DNA of 64,000 nt from Gammaproteobacteria bacterium (lineage in GTDB: Bacteria; Pseudomonadota; Gammaproteobacteria; HK1), in assembly GCA_021773635.1 (NCBI GenBank), contig JAJFJV010000006.1:1-64000 (forward strand). Reading direction: 5' to 3'. How positions within the stretch are numbered: position 1 is the first letter of the stretch; every line of letters starts with the position of its first letter. The position numbers and the translations under genes are program-made. Below, in pieces: positions 56,751-64,000 of the stretch. The notes beneath the pieces are model-generated. The model did no database searches and was not told where the DNA came from. It saw only the letters and a program-made list of their open reading frames with translations.

Positions 56751-58112
56751 ATGGACAACTGTCACGACATCGCCGCCAGCCAGGAACTCCTGGAGCAACT
56801 GGATGACGCTCTGGAGCAACGCGCCTACCGCAAGGTACGGGAATTGCTGGCGGTGCTGCATCCGGCAGAGATCGCCCAACTGCTCGAATCGCTACCGCCC
56901 AAAGAGCGTGAGATTGCCTGGGAACAGCTGGATGAAGAGCAGCATACCGATGTGCTCTCCTACGCCGACGACGAAGTACGCTCGGTGCGCCTGGCACAGA
57001 TGGAGCCAGAGGAGCTGGTGGCCGCGGCAGAGGATCTGGAGCCTGATGATGCGGTAGACCTGCTACAGGATCTGCCGGAACCCAGGGTCGACGAAGTTCT
57101 GCGCGCCATGGGCCAGCAGCAGCGGGCCCGTATTGAGGCCGTACTCGCCTATCCGGAGGATACCGCGGGCGGCCTGATGAACCTTGATGTCCTCACCGTG
57201 CGCAAGGACGTCGACCTGGAAACCGTTATCCGCTATCTACGCGTCCATGGCGAGATTCCAGCGCGCACCGATCGCCTGTTTGTGGTGGATCGCGACGACC
57301 ACTATGAAGGCACCTTACGCCTCGCCAACCTGATCACACTGGATCCCGAACGTGGCGTGGAAGAGGTGATGGAAACTAACCGCAGGGGCATCCCGGCCAC
57401 CCTCCCCGAACGCGAGGTGGCCCTGCTGTTCGAGCAGCGGGATCTGATCTCGGCACCAGTGGTGGACGAGGAGGGGCGGCTGCTCGGGCGTATCACGGTA
57501 GACGATGTAATGGACGTCATTCGTGAAGAGGGCGAACGCTCGGTCATGAGCATGGCGGGTCTGGATGAAGAGGATGACATCTTCGCCCCGGTATTAGTTA
57601 CTTCGAGACGCCGGATGCTGTGGCTGGGTGTGAACCTGGGTACTGCGCTACTTGCCTCGTGGGTAATCGGACTGTTTGAGGCCACCATTCAGGAGGTAGT
57701 CGCACTGGCTATCCTGATGCCCATCGTCGCCAGCATGGGCGGCATTGCCGGCACCCAGACACTCACCATTGTTATTCGTGGCATGGCACTCGGGAGTGTG
57801 GGCCAAAGTAATGCGGGCTGGCTGCTTTACCGGGAACTCATGGTTGGCCTGATCAACAGCCTGTTCTGGGCTATCGTCATCGCCGTGATCGCAACGCTAT
57901 GGTTCGAAAGTACAAAACTCGGCATCGTGGTCGGGGCCGCGCTGATTATCAATCAAATCGTCGCCGCCGTAGCTGGCGCCATCATCCCGCTGGCACTGCA
58001 ACGCCTGTCCATCGATCCTGCCCTCGCCGGCGGTGTCGTGCTCACCACCGTCACGGATGTCATCGGCTTCATGGCCTTTCTCGGCCTCGGTGCACTTTTT
58101 CTCGTCGGCTAG
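56751..58112 (+). CDS. mgtE: Magnesium transporter MgtE
   Basis: MgtE is a dimeric, Mg-gated channel. The 453-residue protein has the N domain (about 15-125; helical repeats, LHPAEIAQLLESLP), two CBS domains (about 135-255, DTAGGLMNLDVLTVRKD and GRITVDDVMDVI), and five membrane helices (about 285-450) with the pore region IAGTQTLTIVIRGMALG. It starts 12 bases after ptsI. Convergent with the DUF1456 gene. Confidence 0.95.
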   Translation: MDNCHDIAASQELLEQLDDALEQRAYRKVRELLAVLHPAEIAQLLESLPPKEREIAWEQLDEEQHTDVLSYADDEVRSVRLAQMEPEELVAAAEDLEPDDAVDLLQDLPEPRVDEVLRAMGQQQRARIEAVLAYPEDTAGGLMNLDVLTVRKDVDLETVIRYLRVHGEIPARTDRLFVVDRDDHYEGTLRLANLITLDPERGVEEVMETNRRGIPATLPEREVALLFEQRDLISAPVVDEEGRLLGRITVDDVMDVIREEGERSVMSMAGLDEEDDIFAPVLVTSRRRMLWLGVNLGTALLASWVIGLFEATIQEVVALAILMPIVASMGGIAGTQTLTIVIRGMALGSVGQSNAGWLLYRELMVGLINSLFWAIVIAVIATLWFESTKLGIVVGAALIINQIVAAVAGAIIPLALQRLSIDPALAGGVVLTTVTDVIGFMAFLGLGALFLVG

Positions 58113-58123
58113 GCCGCCATCAA

Positions 58124-58588
58124 TCAAGTCCCGGAGCGATATTTAAGCTGGACACCTTTCATGAAGTTACGTAACACCTGATCTTTGCACTCGCGGTAGT
58201 GCTTATGATTCGGTCGACGAAAAAAGGCGCTTAATTCGTGTTTGCTTATCTGTAAACCTCCCAACGCCAAAATTTCCAGTACATCCTCCGCCTTCAGGTT
58301 CAAGGCAATCTTCAATTTCATGAAAATAATATTGTTGGTTAAACGCTGCTCCGGCTCCGGTTGCGGCCCTTCCTTCTTGCCTCGCTTGTCGTTAATCAAA
58401 CCATTCAGAAAAATTGCCAGCTGAGTGTCACTACAAACCTGGTAGGCAGGGGCATCGTCCTTTTTTAGCCAATCACTGACCTCCCCACGACTCACCTCAC
58501 AATCAGCCAAGGCAAATATCGCCATCATTTTTGCGTCGTCAAAGTCGAAGGTATAGCGGATACGGCGCAAGATATCGTTATTGGTCAT
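58124..58588 (-). CDS. DUF1456 (YehS-like) protein
   Basis: Function unknown. The 154-residue protein begins MTNNDILRRIRYTFDFDD and has the duplicated DUF1456 half-repeats (DAKMMAIFALADCEVSRGEV and KAEDVLEILALGGLQISKHEL). It overlaps the upstream S4-domain gene by 11 bases. Confidence 0.9.
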   Translation of the reverse strand: MTNNDILRRIRYTFDFDDAKMMAIFALADCEVSRGEVSDWLKKDDAPAYQVCSDTQLAIFLNGLINDKRGKKEGPQPEPEQRLTNNIIFMKLKIALNLKAEDVLEILALGGLQISKHELSAFFRRPNHKHYRECKDQVLRNFMKGVQLKYRSGT

Positions 58589-58811
58589 GTTTATGTCCGG
58601 CTACTAGTTGTATGCAAATTTTTTCGTCCCCGAACGCTATAGTGTCCCCGGAAACAATCTTCTTCCGTTTTCTGGTTTCCACCCTGCCATTAACCAAAAC
58701 CTGACCAGCCGCGATGAACGACTTGGCCTCACCACCACTGGAGGCCATCCCTTCAAACTTCAGGATTTTATAGAGCTCAACTGGCTCTCTTGAAATTTCA
58801 ACTTCTCTCAT
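58578..58811 (-). CDS. S4-domain RNA-binding protein (YbcJ-like)
   Basis: A small (77 residues from the ATG at 58811) S4-domain protein: ILKFEGMASSGGEAKSFI, GQVLVNGRVETRKRKKI and DTIAFGDEKI match YbcJ. It likely binds structured RNA, possibly rRNA or tRNA. The frame stays open to 58958, but the extension is the antisense of the LysE gene tail and is not conserved-looking. Confidence 0.9.
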   Translation of the reverse strand: MREVEISREPVELYKILKFEGMASSGGEAKSFIAAGQVLVNGRVETRKRKKIVSGDTIAFGDEKICIQLVAGHKHDQ

Positions 58812-58854
58812 GCCCGATTTATTCCCGAGAAAACGGGGCAGGTTACCGTATGGG

Positions 58855-59448
58855 TTATCTGAGAGCCATCCAGACAGCAACGCCGAGCAATATGCAGCCA
58901 TATATCCGACCCTGGATTTTGACTGCGGCCACCGATCCAAGCAGGCGATGTATCGCATCTCCCCCCAGAATCCATATGCTGTTAGCCGCCAGGGTGATAA
59001 GGCCGAGCGCTAATGTAAGCAGCGGGATCGTATCCCAATCCGATTCCTGTTTTCCCAGAAACTGGGAAAACATTAACAGTGGAATTATCAGGAATTTGAA
59101 GTTAAAAAACTCAAGGATGCAGCCATCCAGAAAGCCAGGTGCTTCAAGTGAGCCCGCAACAGCTGTGCCCATACGAAAAAATTTATAGGCAAGATAGAGC
59201 ATGAACATGCAGCCAGCGTATTTGAATCCATTCAGTAGATAGGGATAAAGCAATAGCAACGCCCCCATGCCGGCCCCGATCACCAGGCTCTGCAGGATGC
59301 ACACGAGATTGGTACCCAGTAACAAGGGGACTGTCCGCCGGAAACCGAAAGCAGCACCCGAGGACGCAAACAGGATGTTTGCCGGGCCTGGGCTAAAACT
59401 CAATGGCAGCAGCATCAACAGCCATGCCGACACGTTCGCGATAGTCAC
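58855..59448 (-). CDS. LysE/RhtB-type amino-acid exporter
   Basis: The 197-residue protein from the GTG at 59448 (TIANVSAWLLMLLPLSFSPG) has about six hydrophobic helices and the LysE signature FSPGPANILFASSGAAFGFR near the N-terminus. Substrate unknown; related proteins export homoserine, threonine or lysine. The GTG overlaps the lutC stop (GTGA), so it is translated with the lut operon. Confidence 0.85.
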   Translation of the reverse strand: MTIANVSAWLLMLLPLSFSPGPANILFASSGAAFGFRRTVPLLLGTNLVCILQSLVIGAGMGALLLLYPYLLNGFKYAGCMFMLYLAYKFFRMGTAVAGSLEAPGFLDGCILEFFNFKFLIIPLLMFSQFLGKQESDWDTIPLLTLALGLITLAANSIWILGGDAIHRLLGSVAAVKIQGRIYGCILLGVAVWMALR

Positions 59449-60098
59449 GGCACGATAAACACATGCACCCGACCCGGACCATGGGCGCCGATCTGTAGCG
59501 TTTGCTCCACATCGGCGGTGCGCGATGGCCCGGTAATCAGGTGGACACCGCGTGGCATATCCTTGCCCTCGCACCTTAGTTTTGCCCACACGTCCTCCTG
59601 GTAACGCAGGATGCGTGCGGCCGATACCACCACAAGATTACAGGCGGGCAGAAAACTGAGTGTTGCGGGCATGAATGATGAAGAGCACAACACCACACTG
59701 CCGGTTTCGGCCACCGCCGCCCAGGCCTCGGTGACCGCAACGGCGTCTTCGTCCCGGGGAACTCCGTCCCGGACCGTGAGACGGGGAGGCCAATGCAGCT
59801 GATCCAGTATCGAGCCGCCACCGCGCACCAGCCTCGATCCCAGATCATGTCGTCTCAGATAACGTGCCACCGCGACAGGAACACCCTTGCTGTCACCAAG
59901 ACGTGAACAACTGCCACCCGCCGCGCGCCAGCGCCGGGCAAAGTGTTCTTCCGGTGTGCCGTCAAGCGCCGGCCGGGGATGGCCGGGACCGTTCTGCAAG
60001 CGCGCTTCCAGCCCGCCGGCCACGCTGCCCTGAAGCGGGGCAGAGCGCTTTAGCGAGGCACGAATAGTGGTGAAGATGGCCTTGCGGGACGCGCTCAC
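59445..60098 (-). CDS. lutC: LutC/YkgG (LUD-domain) lactate-utilisation protein
   Basis: LutC is part of the LutABC L-lactate dehydrogenase complex. From the GTG at 60098 it has 217 residues: SASRKAIFTTIRASLKRS at the start, EAWAAVAETGSVVLCSSS (about 136-153), and HLITGPSRTADVEQTLQIGAHGP near the C-terminus, family hallmarks. The start overlaps the lutB stop by 4 bases. Confidence 0.92.
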   Translation of the reverse strand: MSASRKAIFTTIRASLKRSAPLQGSVAGGLEARLQNGPGHPRPALDGTPEEHFARRWRAAGGSCSRLGDSKGVPVAVARYLRRHDLGSRLVRGGGSILDQLHWPPRLTVRDGVPRDEDAVAVTEAWAAVAETGSVVLCSSSFMPATLSFLPACNLVVVSAARILRYQEDVWAKLRCEGKDMPRGVHLITGPSRTADVEQTLQIGAHGPGRVHVFIVP

Positions 60099-61519
60099 GA
60101 TGTACGCTCCGCAGATTTCTTTTGCCACAGGCGGTGGAAACTGTGCCCCTCGGGAGCCGGGCAGGCCCGTGCCGCCAGCAGTGTGCCGAGCCCCGGCACA
60201 AAGTGAATCATTCCACTCCTGCACAGCCAGCGCAGCAGCGGCGCCGCACAGCCAGCGAGTCCGTGATACAGCCGTGGGTGGCGTGCGACGTAACTCCATA
60301 CTTTCAACAACGCACGATCCCGGCGTGACCCCAATCCTTCCGCCTGCTCTTCCTGGCGCAGCTTGCGCGACATATCGGGCAAGGGGATCCCCACCGGACA
60401 AACCTCGGCGCAGTGCCCGTTCAGGGTACAGGCATTGGGCAGGTGCGCGGCCTCGGGCAGGCCCAGTAGCAACGGGCTCAGTACTGCGCCCATGGGTCCG
60501 GGATAAACCCAGCCGTAGGCATGGCCCCCCAGCGAGCCATACACCGGGCAGTGATTGAGGCAGGCACCGCAGCGGATACAGCGCAGCATCTCGGCATAGT
60601 CACCACCGAGCATGCGCGAGCGCCCGTTATCCAGCAGCACCACATGCATCTCGCTGGGACCGTCGGCATCATCTGCCCGCCGCGGACCGGTGTAGAAGCT
60701 GGTATAGCTGGTAATCGGCTGACCGGTGGCACTGCGCGCCAGTACACGGAGCAGGGTAGTGGCATCGTCGAGCGTCGGCACCACCTTCTCGATACTGGTC
60801 AGCACGATATGGGTATCCGGCAGGCTGCTGGTGAGATCGCCATTCCCCTCATTGGTCACCAGCACCATGGAACCGGTCTCGGCGACGAGGAAATTCGCCC
60901 CGGTGATGCCCACGTCGGCCTGTAAAAAGCCCTGTCGCAACACCTCCCGGGCACGGCCCACAATCTCCGCGATACCGGTCACCGCCTCTTTGTAGCCAAG
61001 CTTTTCATGGGCGCGGGCAAACAGGCTGGAAATCTGTGCGCGATTTTTGTGTACCGCCGGGGCGATGATGTGGCTCGGCGTCTCCTTCGCGAGCTGGATG
61101 ATGTATTCACCGAGATCGGTTTCCAGTACCTCCAGATTCGCCTCTTCCAGGGCACCATTGATGTCGATTTCCTCACCCACCATGGTCTTGCCCTTGATCA
61201 CCTTGCGGGCATCTGCCTCACGGCAGATATCAGTGATGATCTGTCTGGCCTCGGCGCCATCCCGCGCCCAGTGCACCCGGGTGCCGCAGGCCTCGGCACG
61301 CTCGGCAAAACGCTCCAGATAGAAGTCCAGATGGGCAAGCGAGTGGGCACGGATGTCAGCGGCGGCAGCACGAATTTGCGGGTACTCGGGCAGGGCCTCC
61401 AGGGCCTTGCGACGCTTGTCCACAAAGCCCCCCCGAGCCTGGCGCAATGCACCCTGAAGCTGTTCATCTGCAAGCGCCGTCGCGGCGCGATGTGGAAAGT
61501 CGTGGACTACCGGTTTCAC
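60095..61519 (-). CDS. lutB: LutB/YkgF iron-sulfur protein
   Basis: LutB is the iron-sulfur subunit of the lactate complex. The 474-residue protein has an N-terminal LUD region (ITGANFLVAETGSMVLVTNEG, about 208-228), two 4Fe-4S motifs CIRCGACLNHCP (about 313-324) and CTLNGHCAEVCP (about 363-374), and a C-terminal hydrophobic segment. It starts inside the lutA stop region (4-base overlap). Confidence 0.95.
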   Translation of the reverse strand: MKPVVHDFPHRAATALADEQLQGALRQARGGFVDKRRKALEALPEYPQIRAAAADIRAHSLAHLDFYLERFAERAEACGTRVHWARDGAEARQIITDICREADARKVIKGKTMVGEEIDINGALEEANLEVLETDLGEYIIQLAKETPSHIIAPAVHKNRAQISSLFARAHEKLGYKEAVTGIAEIVGRAREVLRQGFLQADVGITGANFLVAETGSMVLVTNEGNGDLTSSLPDTHIVLTSIEKVVPTLDDATTLLRVLARSATGQPITSYTSFYTGPRRADDADGPSEMHVVLLDNGRSRMLGGDYAEMLRCIRCGACLNHCPVYGSLGGHAYGWVYPGPMGAVLSPLLLGLPEAAHLPNACTLNGHCAEVCPVGIPLPDMSRKLRQEEQAEGLGSRRDRALLKVWSYVARHPRLYHGLAGCAAPLLRWLCRSGMIHFVPGLGTLLAARACPAPEGHSFHRLWQKKSAERTS

Positions 61520-62277
61520 GAGTCGGACTCCAGCCCGGCAATCGGCGCTACATCGGTCCTGCCCGCCAGTACCTCCGCCAGATGGTAAACGCGAATTTCG
61601 CTACCAAGGCGCTCCAGCCGACCTGCGATATTGAGCAGACAACCCAGCTCCCCGGCCACCACGGTTTCGGCGCCAGTGGCAATGAGGTTTTTCGCCTTGT
61701 CATCCGCCATGCGCGCGGAAATCTGTGGATACTTCACACAAAAAGTACCGCCGAAACCACAACAGCTCTCGCCGTCCGCCACCTCACACAGCTTGAGTCC
61801 AGAGATACCACCGAGCAGCTGGCGCGGTTGATGCCGGACCTGAAGCTCACGCAAGCCCGAACAACCGTCGTGATAGGCCACCTTGCCCACATAGTGGCCG
61901 CTACCCGCCTCCAGACCACAGATCTCCACCAGAAAGCTCGAAAGCTCCCAGCAACGCTCCGCAAAGGCATTAGCCTTGGCCTGCTCTCGGGCATCCATGG
62001 TGAAAAGCCGGGGGTAATGCAGGCGCAGCATGGCCGCGCAGGAGCCGGAGGGAGCGACCACATACTCGCAATCGGCAAAGGCCGTCATCACCTGGCGGGC
62101 GATGGCGCGTGTGTCGCGGCTGTGGCCATTGTTGTAGGCGGGTTGTCCGCAGCAGGTCTGGGCTTCGGGAACCACCACCTCGCAACCCGCCTGTTCGAGC
62201 AACCGGATGGCGGAAAAGGCCACATTGGGGCGGAACAGATCCACCAGACAGGTGACAAACAATCCGACCTTGGGCAT
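61516..62277 (-). CDS. lutA: LutA/YkgE (CCG-domain) iron-sulfur protein
   Basis: The 253-residue protein has two CCG-type domains: CCGQPAYNNGHSRDTRAIA (about 42-60) and CCGFGGTFCVKYPQI (about 178-192), typical of LutA and GlpC. With lutB and lutC it oxidises lactate to pyruvate. It is the first gene of lutABC-lysE; no lactate permease or LutR-like regulator is next to it. Confidence 0.94.
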   Translation of the reverse strand: MPKVGLFVTCLVDLFRPNVAFSAIRLLEQAGCEVVVPEAQTCCGQPAYNNGHSRDTRAIARQVMTAFADCEYVVAPSGSCAAMLRLHYPRLFTMDAREQAKANAFAERCWELSSFLVEICGLEAGSGHYVGKVAYHDGCSGLRELQVRHQPRQLLGGISGLKLCEVADGESCCGFGGTFCVKYPQISARMADDKAKNLIATGAETVVAGELGCLLNIAGRLERLGSEIRVYHLAEVLAGRTDVAPIAGLESDS

Positions 62278-62340
62278 ATATAGCCCCCCTTTCCGAATCA
62301 GCTTCCTGTCATTCTAGTCCAGAAGCCTGTACAGATGGTT

Positions 62341-63227
62341 TCAGGGCGCGTTTTTCAACGCCGCGATGCGTTCCTCGATGGGCGGGTGTGACATAAACAG
62401 ACGCTTGAAGCCATGGCCCACGCCACCGGATATACCCATCGCCTCCACCTGCTCCGGCAGCTGTGAGGGCGCCGCCTGACCTCCGAGACGCTCCAGCGCA
62501 GCGATCATATTGGCGCGCCCGCTGAGCTCGGAGCTACCGGCATCGGCGCGAAACTCGCGCCGACGGGAAAACCACATGACGATGATAGAGGCAAGAATCC
62601 CGAGCGCGATCTGGGCCACGATGGAAACGATGTAATAGCCCGGACCATGGCCAGGCTGAGTCTTGAATACGCCCGATCGACGATGTGGCCAATGAGGCGA
62701 GAGAGAAAGATCACGAAGGTATTCACCACGCCCTGGATCAGTGCCATGGTAATCATGTCGCCATTGGCCACATGACTCACCTCATGCGCCAGCACCGCCT
62801 CCACCTCGTTACGGCGCATGGCACGCAACAGGCCGGTACTCACCGCCACCAGTGCGTTGTTACGGTTCCAGCCGGTAGCAAAGGCATTGGGCTCTGGCGA
62901 ATCAAAAATTGCCACCTCGGGCATGCCGATCCCGGCGTCCCGTGCCTGCCGGGCCACCGTATCCACGAGCCAGGCCTCGTGCTCGTTCCGGGGCTGGGCG
63001 ATGATCTGCGCGCCGGTGGCACGTTTGGCCGACCACTTCGACATCAACAGGGAAATAAAGGATCCGGTAAAACCGATCACCGCCGCCATCACCAGCAATG
63101 CACCAAGATCGAGCCCTACCCCTTGGGCATCCAAGGTGCCCTGGATGCCGAGCAGTTGAAAAACAATGCTGATCACCACCAGTACCGCGATATTGGTGGC
63201 CAGAAACAAGCCCATGCGCTTTAGCAT
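62341..63227 (-). pseudogene. htpX: htpX, heat-shock membrane protease, frameshifted
   Basis: HtpX is an M48 zinc protease that degrades damaged membrane proteins. Two overlapping frames make up one family-length gene. The N-terminal piece (from [13 protein letters not shown], 63227) has membrane helices and the zinc motif HEVSH (about 148-152). It loses the frame near 62670-62675, after HIVDRA. The C-terminal piece (62341-62619, extending upstream as [13 protein letters not shown]) has [14 protein letters not shown] with the third zinc ligand. A single missing base in a short G run would explain it; this is a real mutation or a sequencing error. Confidence 0.9.
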
Positions 63228-63376
63228 TTCAATGCTCCATAACAAGCCGGTTAACTTATGAGTATCCCTGATAGGTCGGGGCCATCCCCTGATTTTTCAA
63301 GCTTGCTCAGACAAGCATTCCACCAGAGCCGTGATGCCGGTATCCTTGGCGGCTTCATCCATTTGGGAGCCATCTG

Positions 63377-63970
63377 ATGGCTGAGCGCAAAGCAACGGTA
63401 AAACGCGATACCAAGGAAACCCGCATCCAGATCAGTGTCGATCTGGACGGGCAGGGCGATGCCCGCATACAGACAGGGGTCCCCTTTCTCGAGCACATGC
63501 TCGACCAGGTGGCACGTCACGGCCTGGTGGATCTGGATATCAAGGCCGACGGCGATCTCGAGATCGACGCCCACCACACGGTGGAGGATATCGGCATCGT
63601 ACTGGGGCAGGCTATGGCCAAGGCGCTGGGCGACAAGCGCGGCATTACCCGCTATGGACATGCCTATGTGCCGCTGGACGAGGCCCTGTCGCGGGTGGTG
63701 ATGGACTGGTCTGGTCGTGCTGGCCTTTGTTATCGCGTGCAGTATCCGCGTGCCCGCATCGGTGACTTCGACGTGGATCTCATTCACGAGTTCTTTCAGG
63801 GCTTCGTGAACGCCGCGGGAGTCACCCTGCACGTGGAAAATCTCTACGGTGACAACGCCCACCACATCGCCGAAACGGTGTTCAAGGCCTGGGGCCGGGC
63901 ACTGCGGATGGCCTCTGCACCGGATCCACGGATGGCGGACCGCCTGCCTTCCACCAAAGAAAAACTCTGA
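63377..63970 (+). CDS. hisB: Imidazoleglycerol-phosphate dehydratase
   Basis: It dehydrates imidazole-glycerol phosphate in histidine synthesis. The 197-residue protein has [12 protein letters not shown] (about 71-82) and the second His-rich motif near [18 protein letters not shown] (about 159-176), both manganese ligands, plus [13 protein letters not shown]. It lacks the phosphatase domain of enterobacterial HisB. It is the first gene of a his operon that continues beyond the window. The 130-base gap to htpX holds only a short open frame. Confidence 0.96.
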   Translation: MAERKATVKRDTKETRIQISVDLDGQGDARIQTGVPFLEHMLDQVARHGLVDLDIKADGDLEIDAHHTVEDIGIVLGQAMAKALGDKRGITRYGHAYVPLDEALSRVVMDWSGRAGLCYRVQYPRARIGDFDVDLIHEFFQGFVNAAGVTLHVENLYGDNAHHIAETVFKAWGRALRMASAPDPRMADRLPSTKEKL

Positions 63971-64000
63971 GAGCGAGTACACGCTGGTGGAACGCATTGC

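Overview
This window looks like a chromosomal segment of a GC-rich gammaproteobacterium, probably a Chromatiales/Thiohalomonadales-like lineage. That placement is inferred from gene order and protein resemblance; no 16S rRNA gene or other decisive marker is present. Supporting gene orders are rsmD/ftsY-ftsE-ftsX-rpoH, hemC-hemD-hemX-hemY, algH-ruvX-pyrR-pyrB-pyrC', gmk-rpoZ-spoT-ridA-recG, ubiC-ubiA and rph-rdgB-hemW. The pyrophosphate-type phosphofructokinase, the cytochrome P460-like protein and formate-tetrahydrofolate ligase fit an energy-economical chemotroph. I saw no tRNA, rRNA or CRISPR array.

Layout. Positions 1-2.9 kb are accessory DNA: a truncated IS3-family element, then an AT-rich gene for an OLD-like ABC ATPase with a TOPRIM-like segment. 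That gene is bracketed by a 13-bp inverted repeat that matches what an integron gene cassette leaves: a core site at its start and the inverse core of its own attC at its end. The IS appears to have landed inside that attC. Three short direct repeats lie just upstream. From 2.9 to 12 kb are two membrane proteins of unknown role, prfC, a MarR regulator divergent from a P460-type cytochrome, a pentapeptide protein, YcgN, the periplasmic protease BepA, and PPi-phosphofructokinase. From 12.2 to 20.7 kb is the rpoH-ftsXEY cluster (rpoH has a CIRCE operator over its promoter) divergent from two M16 peptidase-like genes, rsmD, coaD, a ferredoxin and mutM.

From 20.7 to 38.8 kb are a DUF3179 protein, cell-wall genes (a TPR protein and an L,D-transpeptidase sharing an NTF2-like C-terminus, and an M14 peptidase), ubiquinone entry genes ubiC-ubiA, the recG/ridA/spoT/rpoZ/gmk/yicC cluster, rph-rdgB-hemW, a membrane Ser/Thr kinase and a PilZ protein. 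From 39 to 49 kb are fhs with a structured leader, Trm112, peroxiredoxin, a Tat-type FecR-domain protein, and a pyrimidine operon. That operon contains a catalytically dead dihydroorotase homologue and a PyrK-like flavoprotein, with algH, ruvX, tonB and gshB upstream. From 49 to 58 kb are an EAL/HDOD protein, hemCDXY, an HPr/Enzyme I pair and mgtE. The right end carries DUF1456 and S4 genes, a LysE-type exporter, lutABC for lactate oxidation, a frameshifted htpX and hisB.

Most of the window is ordinary housekeeping DNA with tight 4-14 bp gene overlaps. The parts most worth a second look are the disrupted cassette with its ATPase/TOPRIM gene, the CIRCE-controlled rpoH, the MarR/P460 intergenic operator, the split htpX, and two pairs of 21-bp inverted repeats at gene ends.
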